This document shows, one piece after another, positions 34,729-45,879 of a DNA stretch of 64,000 nucleotides; the stretch's first letter is position 1; each line of letters starts with the position of its first letter. The position numbers and the translations under genes are program-made. The notes below the pieces were generated by a model. That model had not been told where the DNA came from and ran no database searches. It saw only the letters and a list, made by a program, of their open reading frames with translations. The stretch comes from Erigeron canadensis. Lineage: Eukaryota > Streptophyta > Magnoliopsida > Asterales > Asteraceae. Where the stretch lies: contig NC_057761.1 of NCBI RefSeq assembly GCF_010389155.1, positions 20,338,501 through 20,402,500 of the forward strand, read 5' to 3'.

Positions 34729-35344
34729 ACTGATTATGATAAATTTCTTCACTTTCAAGTTTCTTTTTTAACAAAAGGTGGGGATATTGTTAATATTTCA
34801 CACATGACATATCCCACGTTTTATTAGGTTTAACAAAAAACCCGCCCATGTTAAACTGGTAGATGTTATTGAGGTAGAAGTATTGTGTCTTTACGAATAG
34901 TTTATGGTAGATATGTAACAATTTATACAGTTGCTTTACATATGCCAAAACCTTTACAGATCTGCAAATTATGGACATTAAAATTTTGGTGAAGTTAGGG
35001 CATAAATGGTCTAAGCGAAAGAAGACTTTATGTATGTTTATGTGACGACCTACCAATGAAATCTCTACCCCTTTGACCTGTCAGCCCAAAATTCGACCTA
35101 CCAATAACCAATTTGTCAACCCGAATTTTTTGGGTTGGTGGCCTGAGTTTGGGTTGATGGGTTATGGGTTGGCATGCTCGGGTTGAGATTTCCAACCCGA
35201 CTTTGATATCATGTCGGGTTTGAGTTGGGTATTCTTAACCTGTCAACCTAAACCCATTGACACCCAAAATTATGTCATTGTGCATGTTACTAAAGTAGTT
35301 GATTTTTATTTATTTTTTCTTTTTGTCCTTGTGCAGGTTACTAA
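34729..35344. other. Spacer with GGGTTGG-rich sequence
   Basis: From about 35080 to 35275 the sequence is rich in AACCCGA/GGGTTGG motifs on both strands, resembling the subterminal repeats of non-autonomous transposons, but no inverted termini were found. The rest is AT-rich without genes. Confidence 0.4.
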
Positions 35345-35429
35345 TGCACTGAAATGAATTTAATTCGAGTATACCATAAAATATTAATGTAAACATATAA
35401 ACACAAGTTTTGGATAGTGAGCTTCCATA

Positions 35430-35583
35430 TCGCTTCTTGTCCTCCTCTCCAAGGTAAACAGCAAGATAGCCTTTTGTGATGTCCCTTAATGTGTTTTTTT
35501 CATTTGAAAATGATCTTCGGAGAATTTTTTTTGCTTTAACGAACTGAGGCATAAGAAATTAAGAATGGCCATTCTAGCTTCTA
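35430..35583 (-). pseudogene. Truncated SAUR pseudogene, copy 2 locus A
   Basis: The frame from 35552 encodes the SAUR start ([38 protein letters not shown]) and then runs into unrelated sequence, so the C-terminal half with SQPSFQELL and [10 protein letters not shown] is deleted. Upstream, an 8-bp duplication-like insert (AAATTAAG) separates the ancestral MAIL start from MPQ and shifts the frame. It is the partner of 5513-5800, which is dead by a different mutation. Confidence 0.85.
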
Positions 35584-35614
35584 GAAGTTGATCAAGGAAT
35601 AAAAGAAGTTCTTG

Positions 35615-35800
35615 ATGAGCGGAACTTGAACACTTATTATGGAGGGGCGGAACTCAATGACACATAAAATTTAATTTTGTTAGAGGGGTTAATATGTATC
35701 ATGAAAATTATTTTTGAAAAATATATAAGTAAATTAGTATTAAAGATAAATACCTTTAGAGGGGCTGGAACCCCTTTTGGCCCCTTGAAAGTTTCATCCT
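35615..35800. mobile_element. Insertion of unknown type in copy 2
   Basis: Copy 1 runs directly from TTCTTGATGA-like sequence to AAGATGTTGCGGAGGATTTAG; copy 2 has about 180 bp extra between them. Similar short sequences (CTTGATGA and CCTTGATAA) flank the insert. The insert contains GGAGGGGCGGAACTCAATG and GGGGCTGGAACCCC. It is probably a transposon remnant of unassigned class. Confidence 0.45.
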
Positions 35801-36772
35801 TGATAAAAGATGTTGCGGAGGATTTAGGTTATTTAGGTTGTTTTTTAAGGTTGCAATGTGTCCAAACTTTAACATCTCTAATTTTGCCCCATCAAGATAC
35901 GGATCTATCTTTTAAAACTGGTCTCATTTCGAATTTGGATTTGACATATATTCCGGAAAATAACCAAACATATTCCGTCCAGAATTGGGTCAAGAAACCG
36001 ATCAAAATCTATCATCGCCTCTATCAGTTACCTGTAATAAAAAACCAAACATATTCCGATTAGAAAAGGATCAAAATTCAAACATATTAATGAGAAATGA
36101 ATTAAGAAAAAACCGATCAATTGATTGCTCATCAGTTGCCAGCATACCATGTGTAGAAAGACCAATTGATTGCCCATCACCCATCTATTACCTGAACACC
36201 GCAAATCAAGGAAAAAAATAGATCAATCGGAACCAAGAATATTACTCAAAAAGATGAGGAAAAAATGTTGTAAAAAGGAAGAAAAAATTCAAACGCCCAA
36301 AACTCATCACAAACTAGTCGCTTAACCAGGGGGATCAAACTGATGCACAACCGATGTGGGCGTACTAGTGGCGTCGGTTTTGATGGGAACTGATGAGACT
36401 CATCAAGACTTTGGACTATCCGGACACATACCTCGACACTGCTCTTACACTTATGTTTGTTATTAGCAGCAGCATATCATTGTTTCTATCAAGTTATAAA
36501 GTTTAAACGCAAATATAACTTTAATTAATCATAAGAACTTAAATTTGAAACTATATAAACAATTCGCATTCCCCACCGTATTATAATAAACATTCATCAT
36601 ATCATAAACTAGATGAAGAATATAATTAACTCTATTAATCCATAACATAGATGATTTGAACTTTGAATTTCCTACAACTCATACAAGTATCTATTTACCA
36701 ATTTACCTACCAATGGTCCTAGTGGTTCATTATACATTTACTATTTCTAGCAAAAATGATTTATTATCCAAT

Positions 36773-37069
36773 TCATAGTACACCCAAACGAGCAGCAACG
36801 TCAATGAACATATCTTGACTACATGGGATTGTGAGGCCACCCATCGGATGTTCATACCCGAATGCTTCCTCTGACTGGCGGAGTAGCTCTTGAAATGGGG
36901 GTTGGCTTAACAATGAAACTGGAACCACAAACCTCTTTCTTTATTGCTCCCCAACATAAACTGCTAGATAGCCTTTAGGGATGACTGTTGATATTGTGCT
37001 TCTTCCTTTCGATAATGATCTTCGAAGAACTTGCTTTGCTTGAATGAATCGAGACCCAAGGAAGGCCAT
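36773..37069 (-). pseudogene. SAUR pseudogene, copy 2 locus B
   Basis: Full-length match to the 98-residue SAUR at 6958-7254, from ATG at 37069 to TGA at 36773. The Glu codon in GEQERKRF is TAA here (GEQ*RKRF), a single G-to-T change. The rest of the domain ([20 protein letters not shown] type) remains open. A TATA-like element is still present about 100 bp upstream, so a truncated transcript may be made. Confidence 0.87.
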
Positions 37070-37179
37070 TTTTATAAATGTTGATGCTGGGAAAAAAAGA
37101 TTTCTTCTTAATCAAAAATATGGTACAAGTCTCAGAAAATTGGTGGTGTTGCCTTGCTTGTTGTTTGCTATATATACAG

Positions 37180-38613
37180 TTCAATATAGGTGATAAAAGG
37201 AACATTTAATAATAGATCTTGACAGGAAAAATAAAAAGGAAAACACAATTTCACATGGTTTTGTTATCCAAGTTGGAAACAGAAATCTGGACTAAAATCT
37301 TCACTCGAAAACAAAGTACAGATCATATTGCAGAAAGTGTATGGCCAGAAATCGTAATACAACAAGTGTTGATTGGCAAAGAAGAGGACCAAGGTCACAT
37401 GGTTTTGTCTTAATAATGTTTGTGATCACAATTTTCATTTGTAGGACATTGTGTCTACCACCTAATAACCTATCCACAATGAGTCACATAAATGTACCTG
37501 GGCATGTTTCAAAATTTGCCTGATTGAGATCCTCATTATATATCATTCTTTTAACCAGCATAGGACAGAGGCAAAACCCATCAGTCAAACCAGATAAAAC
37601 GATTGGCTTATAATTCTATCTTCTAGTGCTAATTTACATGAACGTTTACTTAAAAGATCAACCAATTATTTCCCATTTTTGACCCATCTAAAGTATCCTA
37701 AAACAGTGCAAACTTGGGTTTCTACACAAGTTGAATTGAATTGCAAAAGATCATTATTTATAGTTGGGTTTGTGAGAATTTTAAGCAAATTCTGAACAGC
37801 CTTTTTCAATGTTGTAATATACCAGCCAAGTAAACTCTTTGCAGAAGTAACCACCTGATGGGAATTCTTATACATTAGATACGCATTCTAGTACAGATAG
37901 AACCCTTGGAATCGATTTGTACATATATAGGAGGATTACAATTAATGTTAATACTACAGCCTACATAATACATATCAGCCTATATAACTCTAAATCTTTG
38001 CTACCAAATATATAATCCAAATGTAAACCAATAATATTACAGCTCAAATTACTAATTATATTAACAGGGTTATTTTATGTTTTTAAATTGCTAAACCATA
38101 GTCTATTGGCATTTCTTGTTATCTTGCATACAGTTGACCGTTTACCTTTGATTATATCCTTATTATAGTGCATTACCGCATGTTACATAAAATCAGTGAA
38201 CTGGTCAGATCCAATTAAGTAATTTGTCTACATACCCTAAATGAAATCAGTGATTCAGTGGATTGGCTTTTCATTTATATCCTTTACTTTTATTGACATA
38301 TCAGGTGCAGTTACAAGCTTCACATGATGTTGCCCGTTAAAATAGAATCTTAAAGGGTCATTCAACTTTTCTCTTGTTCACATCATATCAGTTATAAAAT
38401 GAATTGATTTAAGTACACGGAATAATATTAATGTACCGATATAAACACAAGGTTTGGGATAGTGAGCTTTCATATCATTAACAGTTATGACTTTGCATTT
38501 CATACAAAAGACAACAACTATTGTTTCTATCTACAAGACATGAATGGTTTAGTATTTCAACTAGTACTATACAAACTAAGCTACGAAAAATTGTCACATA
38601 TCTATGGCTAAGC
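37180..38613. other. Spacer between SAUR loci B and C, copy 2
   Basis: Collinear with 7376-8820. No gene. Short open frames here are accidental and not conserved in length between copies. Confidence 0.55.
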
Positions 38614-38901
38614 TCATAATAAAAGGTGAGCAACCTCAATGAATATGTCTTCATTACATGGGATTGTGAGACCACCCATCGGATGCTCGTACCCAAACTC
38701 TTCCTCACACTGGCGTAGTAATTCTTGAAATGAGGGTTGGCTTAACAGTGTAACAGGAACTATAAATCGCTTCTTGTCTTCTACTCCAACATAAACAGCA
38801 AGATAGCCTTTCGGGATGTCTGTAAATGTGCTTCTTTCATTTGAAAATGATCTTCGGAGAATTCTTTTTGCGTGAATGAGCCTGGGCATCAGAAAGGCCA
38901 T
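38614..38901 (-). CDS. SAUR family protein, locus C, copy 2
   Basis: Intronless, 95 residues, with an uninterrupted SAUR domain: [26 protein letters not shown] and [32 protein letters not shown] near-identical paralogue of 8821-9108, created by the segmental duplication. It is the only intact SAUR in this segment. A TATA-like ACTATATATAAAG lies at about 39006-39018. Known role: auxin-response growth regulator. Confidence 0.95.
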   Translation of the reverse strand: MAFLMPRLIHAKRILRRSFSNERSTFTDIPKGYLAVYVGVEDKKRFIVPVTLLSQPSFQELLRQCEEEFGYEHPMGGLTIPCNEDIFIEVAHLLL

Positions 38902-39005
38902 TCTTCTAGAAGTTGATCAGGGAAAAATATAGTCTGAAAGAAGTTCTAGATGATAAAAGATGTTGTGGAGGATTTAGGTGATTTGTGTTGTTGCCTTATT
39001 TGTTT

Positions 39006-39018
39006 GCTTTATATATAG
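39006..39018 (-). promoter_or_regulatory. Putative TATA box of SAUR locus C, copy 2
   Basis: Minus-strand ACTATATATAAAG, about 110 bp before the start codon, the same as in the paralogue. Confidence 0.55.
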
Positions 39019-39735
39019 TCTGAACTCTAAAGAGAGGCATTCAATGACGATGGTGACACAAGAAAAAAAAAATGCAAGCTCACATGGTTGGTCATGTAAC
39101 TTGCAAAAAATGACAATCTTAATAGCCACAAACTAGAACTCATTGATTAGAAAAATCGATAGCGACATGGATGGAATTCTATGACAAAAACAATGAAAAG
39201 AAGTACTTGGTGAAGAATAGTAATGTCACGTGGTTTTGTCTTGACATTTGAAACCAAACCTTGTGTTTCTGGGACACTGAGCAAAAGTTATAATTTATAA
39301 TTTACAAATCAATATATCATTAGTAAAAAACTGTAATAAATAAATTTAGGGTATTTATATTATAAAAATGAGAAGTTGATAATTCTTAATTCATACTAAA
39401 ATCATGAAAACTGACTCGGGAACTCTCTTTAAATTTCATCAAAATTTTAAATTAGGCAGTTTCATGATATACTTATGGAAAACTTGTTCTTACTCGGAAT
39501 CATTAATAATGCAAAACTTGTGTCAATGTGATTGGTTTTGGCGTGTTTACTGTTCCAATTGCTAATGAAAAAGTTATTGGGACGCAAACATGAAAGGCCT
39601 AACAGAATGTGTCAAAGAGGGAACACCTAAGACAAAAGTTTGTAGTTTAGAATTTCTGATTTCAACTGTGGACCCGATAGCTTGAGTAAGAAAAATACTT
39701 CAGAAAGAAATTGATGACGAAGATGCTAATACTTG

Positions 39736-40074
39736 AATATGTGTATAAGAGAAAATAAGAAGCCCAAAAAGGCTATAGCCTATAACTATGCATGAAGATG
39801 AGAGATGTTTTCTAAAATCAGGAGCGGAGTAACGGACTATGTTAAACGTTGGAATGATAAAGTGATACCAATCATCCTATCTAATTATGTTTTCTAATTA
39901 GGTTATCAAGAGACTATAGCTATGCATGAAGATGATAATATGTGTATAAGAGAAAATAAGAAGCCCAAAAAGGCTATAGCCTATAACTATGCATGAAGAT
40001 GAGAGATGTTTTCTAAAATCAGGAGCGGAGTAACGGACTATGTTAAACGTTGGAATGATAAAGTGATACCAATC
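39736..40074. repeat. Step duplication with identical 138-bp direct repeats
   Basis: The stretch from AATATGTGTATAAGAG to GTGATACCAATC appears at about 39736-39873 and again, without a visible change, at about 39937-40074. The offset is 201 bp. Copy 1 has only one version of this stretch, so the duplication occurred after the segmental duplication. Confidence 0.9.
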
Positions 40075-42011
40075 TTATCAAGATTAGGTTTTCCAGAAGA
40101 ATATTCATAGTGCTAACAATGAACTGAAAAGAGCATGTAGCTGGAAAAATGCCAAAAATAAATGATTTATGGTTGAAATTCTGACCACACCTGTGAGCCT
40201 TAGTGAGTGGGGCTTCAAGAATAGAAAGAATGGCATCCGGAAATAAGACATGCAGTGGTGGAAGGTTGGTGTCTAAAAAGGATACATGGCAAGAAACTTC
40301 TATTGCTCTGATATAGGATATCATATGAACCTGGAGATGGTTTTTTCAGGTTACCGAGGGGTTCTCTCAATAACGAAAAAGTTTAATGTGTGCCAGAATC
40401 TAACTGGGGTTCGCGGTAAAGGTGGAGGGGCAGGAACGTGAGACCTCCTGAGCTAGGCCACCCCATCTCATATGAAGACTCAAAGAGAATTAATGAAACA
40501 ATGATACAAGTATGTATAAACAAAATGACAATTCCCACGTTCATTATACATATTGGGCCAGCCTCCTATAGTTTAACTTTTCTTCCGACATAGTATTCTA
40601 TAGCAATACATGTAAGTCTGTAACTTTTCATTTATGTACTTCGCCATTATATGGAATTCTATCTTTTGGCTAATCTTGACAAGGCATGGGGCATACGCTA
40701 CATTACGTAATGTATTAGTAGCAACTTGAACCCTTGCAATAATAAATTAGTTGATTGGAGTAATGTTTTACCTCTTGTTTAGAAAAATGATCAAAATTCA
40801 CCTAAGATGAACTTTAACGCACGCAACCTCCTAAAACATAATCAATATTGTAACAATACCATCTTTGTCATCATTTTTTTTGCACTAGTAATTAGTAATT
40901 ACTAATTACTAGTACGCCAGAACTTTATTTTTTTGGTTTATAAATCTAAGCAGGGGTGACGGCCTTTTACCGAACAAAATATATATTTATAAAAGGATAA
41001 AGAAGAATATGTGGGACAACGCAACCAGAACCGTACTAAAGATAAATATCCAGCTAGACACTAATCAATTTTACCCATTACTCAAACCGTGAGACCCACC
41101 CAATTTACTACCTCTAGTGTAAAGACTTCCAATTAGCAATCATATATTTTAAGGGATAAGCATACGTACTTGAGATATAAAAATACAGTGTATAGGGTAC
41201 CATCCAAGTAGATCAGTGCAGGAAGAATTCATTCGTGGCTATTCTAGCAGCCCTCCTACCATCCAAGTAGATCACTGTAGCACACACTCAGTAGGGAAAC
41301 AATGTATTCCTCTTGTCCTACGCAGCCTCCAATGGAGGTTGTAATCATAAAAGCACAGTTGGTCAGGATACAAACACTATCATAATCTCTTGGCATGATA
41401 ATAGGATACTAACACTTACAAACATAAGCCTACATATATAGTGACTGGCATGGTCAAGAAACAAATAATTTAAATCTATGTATATGTTAAAAGCATTTGA
41501 ATCATTAAGCAGAAAAAAAGATTTTTAACTAAAAAACTTATCACATTAATATAAGCAAGACACTGCTCCAGTATATGTCATTCAGTGGTAAAATGTTCAT
41601 GATGAATAAAGGTTCAAAAGTCATAATCACATATGGTCAGTATGAAAAAATCTTTAATCGAAATGGGTTGAGTTACAGCCTTGAGTTGACCCAAAACACA
41701 TTTCGTCCAAAATACCAAATGGTATGTACACGTATATAAATAGTTTATCAAAATCTTTATACTACTTCCATTTAAAATTTATTGTATATAGAACGCTGAA
41801 GAAGGTTTATACAGTATAAATAAACTTCAAGGGAGTGAGGGACTATAACACTATTCAGCGATTTTTGAAACCATTTGAACCATTATACAAAAGAAAATAA
41901 CCCCAGGCAACCGACAGATAAGTTAATGGGCCAATATTAGCACATCGGATGATTTTTGTTACAAAGAAACAGGGATGATTAAAGGCATGCTTACCTTTAC
42001 AGAATGATATT
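40075..42011. other. Non-coding stretch 3' of the maturase, copy 2
   Basis: Collinear with copy 1 apart from the missing solo LTR. It contains a small palindromic stretch (ACTAGTAATTAGTAATTACTAATTACTAGT, near 40886-40915, described here by its ACTAG ends). The doubled CCATCCAAGTAGATCA motif recurs at about 41201 and 41259. No gene recognised. Confidence 0.5.
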
Positions 42012-44576
42012 TCATTTCCATGAACCAAATGAGATAGATTGAAGAGATATCTGACACAAAAACAGATCCTTCAAATGCTGCTTACATAACCCAATCCTCC
42101 TCCCATGTAAACTTGGATGAATACTGCTCGAAAATCCCGTTTTCCAAACAGGAAACTTTTGTCTTTGCATAACATGAACAGTATAAACAAATGGTGCAGC
42201 AGCCCTACACCCAATTACAAAGCAAGTACAAGGTCGAGATTTACTTACTGCTCTTGCCAACGATAGTACACACAAACCGCTATAGGGAATCCCATACAGT
42301 AATCCTTCATCATAAGAAACATCCTGTTTTTCCAAAATATCATTGACAAAATCATTTTCAAAATCTTCAGTTAATGGGATTCTGTTCAAATCCGAGTCAA
42401 ATTTCCGCTCTATCTCAGACTCATGTAATCTATACTTTGTTGCTAGTGTACGAATACAAGATTTCCTAACTTTTTCAGTAATAATTAGCTTTACTTCAAC
42501 AAAGTTATCACATAAACTATACCATCTAAGCCACCGATAAACTAAACCCGAGAACCAATCGATAATATGATCATGATCTAGTAAAAGAAGCATTTGACAA
42601 GCACGTGGGTACCCTTCAGAGTTGATTATTCCGTATCGTTGGAGACACATTCGTATAGGCTTCAATGGGGCAATAACTTCTGTGATGGAATATGACTCAG
42701 AAGAGTTGCTAGATTCAGGCAAAAGGCTAAGAGTAGATTTAGTCTCGGAAGAAACATAATTTTTGGCATGGTTTTGAAACGTATAAAACGAATCTTTTAG
42801 GTCATTAGGTAATGCTTCTTCAGCGATAAACTTGGATATAATACTTTCTTCGGTCTCGGTAGATTTCACATCTATGTGTTGCATCCATACTTTTAGTAAG
42901 ACTTTATACCAATGATCGGTTTCCATTCCTTGTTTACGAAAATGCGACACCTGGCTCAGAACTGAACCACTGTCAGCAAGATGTTTGATTTCTGATTCTT
43001 TAACTCTCTTGAATCCATGACCCAACACTTTTTTACCAATTCTGACTGTCCCCTCATCCCATGCCTCTTGTTTTTGTAACGCAAATAACTCAACTTTTTC
43101 CTTCAACTTGTGAACCGCTCTGACTGCAGGACTATCTTTCACATTCCTCTTGATAATCTTGCCAATAAATTGAACACCTCGAGAATCATTACAATGTAGG
43201 ATAGCTGTCTTACTATCAAAATCCAGATAAAGAGATTCCCGAATGTAGGTTTCTATCTCAGACTTTAAAGTCAAACTCACTTCTTTGGAACCCTTCATGA
43301 CTACAAGAATTTCATCCATTAACCGACAGCAATGTACCCTAACCCCCGACAAAACTTCTTCATTTCTATGACCATGGTCAATTTGTCTCCTAAACCAGCT
43401 GCGCAGCTTTGACTTTGACTCTGACCCATCACATTGACTATCATCTGCAGGGTCAATAACTTCATGTTTCATTGACAAATTACGGATTTCAGTATCAAAC
43501 ATATCAAGATATATATTCATCAAGACCGGAGACAGTATGCCCTCTTGTGGTAAACCATGGCTTTTTGCAAACCCTCCAAATTCCATGTTCAAAACACCAG
43601 CTTCAAACATGCTATGAATTATACCAAATAATCTGGGATCTTCGATCTTGGTCTCCATTGTCGAGATAAGCTTAGAAAGAATACAAGTGTCAAGTCTTTT
43701 GTTAAGTACAAGCGTGAACCACCAATTGGCATTTGAGATTTCTTTACGAATGTACTTCAAAGCCGATGAATGACCCCTTCCACTTCGACACCCGTGTGAG
43801 ATTTTAGAATAATGAGGCTTATAAACAACTTCCAAAGCTATTCTAACAGCTTCTTGAACTATATTCAAACTAAGATTCGGAAGCACTAACGTCTCCTTAT
43901 TCACTCCCCTCGTTGAAATAGAATAAACGTTAGAGCTGATATCAAAATCCCCTAAAGATAATTCTTTTGCTAACGAATCAAAGTTAATATCGTCACACTC
44001 TGATGCTAAGTCAACGTTAGAGTTAACCCGAATACTATTATAGGCGTCTTGAAGAGTATAAGGATTAGCAATGACTTTTTCAAACAAACTATGAAACTTT
44101 CCGTTCCTATATTGATCCTTTACCCTTTTCTTTATACGAAACTCGAGAAACCTCTTTAAATCTAATCGGGTCAAAGGTTTCTTTTCATCGTCAATTAAAG
44201 AGGCCTCTTGAACCAAGGATGCTAAGTTGGTTGCTAATGACGATTTTTCAATGCTAATTTTACTGCATTTTAAAGATGAATTGACCGAATGACCAATATA
44301 TCGTTTTCCTCCTGCAGCAAAACACATTTTATCATTATTATATATCAACAAAAGAACAACAATATTCGCAGAATGGGGAAGTACGACTGTATCTAAGGGT
44401 AGAGAGACTGCTTTCAGAAACACTTCCAACTTACAAAAAAATAAATAAATAAATAGAAAAGAAAGATATTTGAGAGAGTGGGAGGTACCTGTGTAAAGGG
44501 GTGAGAAAATGAAACATTGAAGATGTCTGATCCTACTGTTTACAAGTTTTATTCTGCTGCTGCTGCTGCAAATCAT
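42012..44576 (-). CDS. Nuclear-encoded group II intron maturase (nMAT3/nMAT4 type)
   Basis: Open throughout for 854 codons. A 177-bp intron is likely (44312-44488: GTACCT...CTGCAG), because copy 1 keeps both flanks but not the middle; splicing gives 795 residues, and since 177 is a multiple of 3 and free of stops, retention also keeps frame. The N-terminus (MICSSSSRIKLVNSRIRHLQC) is Ser/Arg-rich and fits an organelle-targeting peptide. The RT-derived core includes HGLPQEGILSPVLMNIYLD (RT block 4) and RLMDEILVV in place of the catalytic Y-x-D-D, so reverse transcriptase activity is probably lost. Domain X follows (MCLQRYGIINSEGYPRA..., KVRKSCIRTLATKYRL), ending GLCKQHLKDLFLCQISLQSISFGSWK-like. 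Known: plant nMATs are needed for splicing mitochondrial group II introns. Which nMAT it is was not resolved. Confidence 0.92.
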   Translation of the reverse strand: MICSSSSRIKLVNSRIRHLQCFIFSPLYTGTSHSLKYLSFLFIYLFFCKLEVFLKAVSLPLDTVVLPHSANIVVLLLIYNNDKMCFAAGGKRYIGHSVNSSLKCSKISIEKSSLATNLASLVQEASLIDDEKKPLTRLDLKRFLEFRIKKRVKDQYRNGKFHSLFEKVIANPYTLQDAYNSIRVNSNVDLASECDDINFDSLAKELSLGDFDISSNVYSISTRGVNKETLVLPNLSLNIVQEAVRIALEVVYKPHYSKISHGCRSGRGHSSALKYIRKEISNANWWFTLVLNKRLDTCILSKLISTMETKIEDPRLFGIIHSMFEAGVLNMEFGGFAKSHGLPQEGILSPVLMNIYLDMFDTEIRNLSMKHEVIDPADDSQCDGSESKSKLRSWFRRQIDHGHRNEEVLSGVRVHCCRLMDEILVVMKGSKEVSLTLKSEIETYIRESLYLDFDSKTAILHCNDSRGVQFIGKIIKRNVKDSPAVRAVHKLKEKVELFALQKQEAWDEGTVRIGKKVLGHGFKRVKESEIKHLADSGSVLSQVSHFRKQGMETDHWYKVLLKVWMQHIDVKSTETEESIISKFIAEEALPNDLKDSFYTFQNHAKNYVSSETKSTLSLLPESSNSSESYSITEVIAPLKPIRMCLQRYGIINSEGYPRACQMLLLLDHDHIIDWFSGLVYRWLRWYSLCDNFVEVKLIITEKVRKSCIRTLATKYRLHESEIERKFDSDLNRIPLTEDFENDFVNDILEKQDVSYDEGLLYGIPYSGLCVLSLARAVSKSRPCTCFVIGCRAAAPFVYTVHVMQRQKFPVWKTGFSSSIHPSLHGRRIGLCKQHLKDLFLCQISLQSISFGSWK

Positions 44577-44589
44577 TGAATGAAATTAT

Positions 44590-45189
44590 TAGGGTTTAGA
44601 AGCAATTTCAGTAATTTTTTTTTTATGGGTTTTGTTCAGTGGTGAGGTGCGGTGCGTTTTCAGCGGCTTTGATTTCAGATGGTTTTTGTTTTTTCTTGTC
44701 GTCACTAGTGACACTGACACACCTTTTCCGCTACTAATTACCATCTCTTTAAGGGTGCTCGGAGCGTATAGGTGACCGGGCTGAGGCGAAGCCAAAAATT
44801 TAAGTTGGAAGGGGCTCGATTGTTCAAGACTGGATAGGAAGCCAAACGGGTCTCCTTACGACCTTACCGGATTAAACAAAACTTTATAAAGTATTAAAAG
44901 TGTGTAATTGTGATGAGTCGATTATATCTGTATATTAAGAGAGATTGAAACATGAAAGTGTTGTTTTTACTTACAAAAGTTTACTTACACATGTGTAAGT
45001 CTCGCCAGAGATGATCGCCATCGCCGGAGGATCATGGTGGTGGTCGGAGATGGAAGGAAGAAGAAGAAGGAAATACCTTGTATTTTTGTACTTTTTCAAA
45101 CCCTTGTACTACAAATAACCCTATATATATAATATAATATATATATATATACAAACTCTTGTACTACAAATAACCCTATATATATATAT
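44590..45189. other. Spacer beyond the duplication edge
   Basis: No recognisable gene. A minus-strand open frame (44589-44795) upstream of the maturase has no family features. Near 45100-45180 the phrase TTGTACTACAAATAACCCTA with a TA tail occurs twice in tandem. Confidence 0.45.
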
Positions 45190-45190
45190 A

Positions 45191-45555
45191 TGGACCTTTA
45201 ATTTGAGAACCTATTTTTTGGTAAGAACCTTGAGAACTCTTAAATTATGTATTGGATCACATGTTTTTGTTCATTCACATGTGAAACATTATAAAAGTAT
45301 ATGTTGCAAAAGAAAGTTTTTTTCAAAACCTTATAAATACCCATTTGTTAACATGTAAACGAAAACGTGAGCATATTCGTTCACAAGTTCAAAAAAGGCT
45401 ATTTTAAAGATTTTTTTAAAAAATTTCTTCTACAATATACTTTTTTATATCATTTCACATGTGAATGAACTTAAAAAACATGTGATCCAATACATAATTT
45501 GAGAGTTCTCATTGTTCTTATAAAAATAATGGTTCTCAAAATACGGAAAGTCTAT
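45191..45555. mobile_element. Foldback MITE with arms of about 110 bp
   Basis: The left arm (CTTTAATTTGAGAACC..., GAGAACTCTTAAATTATG, TATTGGATCACATG, TTCATTCACATGTGAA) is mirrored by the right arm (TTCACATGTGAATGAA, CATGTGATCCAATA, CATAATTTGAGAGTTCTC, GGTTCTCAAAATACGG). It is non-coding and sits between TA-rich runs, which suggests a TA or A/T-rich target site. The superfamily is not determined. Confidence 0.82.
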
Positions 45556-45654
45556 ATATATATATATATATATATAGATGTTTTACCTTTTCTAAAACAC
45601 AAAAAAAAAAAATACAAAAAACACACACACTTTCACATACACTCTACAAAAAAA

Positions 45655-45718
45655 ATGTCTACTTCATCTTCACCCGACGAACTCATTATCCCACCTATGC
45701 TTCCCGACTTATTCACGG
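45655..45718 (+). pseudogene. Orphan first exon of an unknown gene
   Basis: ATG at 45655 in a good context (AAAAAAATGTC), preceded by a CA-rich leader and TA-rich promoter-like sequence, opens MSTSSSPDELIIPPMLPDLFTG and then meets a donor-like GGTAGTTT at 45719. No downstream exon is found before the LINE that begins about 160 bp later in opposite orientation. It may be the 5' end of a gene cut off by insertion or a captured promoter-exon fragment. The family was not recognised. Confidence 0.35.
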
Positions 45719-45879
45719 GTAGTTTGTTTTTATTTTTATTTATTTAAGAAAGAAATTTTTTTTTTGGGGAGGGCTAAGAATTTATAGAATGTCAGTAAAA
45801 ATGGTTAGAAGAGTTAATTAAAAAGGTTAAAAGTGTAAAATGAGATCAAAGAATATTATTGGTTGACTTTGAAAATGTT

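Larger units (their letters stand above)
35345..44585. repeat. Segmental duplication, copy 2
   Basis: Collinear with 5315-14955. This copy lacks the solo LTR at its empty site (AAGGC at 40681-40685), has an extra 201-bp step duplication near 39736-40074, and carries an insert of about 180 bp after the first SAUR locus (about 35615-35800). Its maturase is intact. Confidence 0.9.

Noticed and set aside
35677..36063. Plus-strand 128-codon frame in copy 2
   Set aside because: It crosses the edge of an insertion, has no family features and is absent in copy 1.
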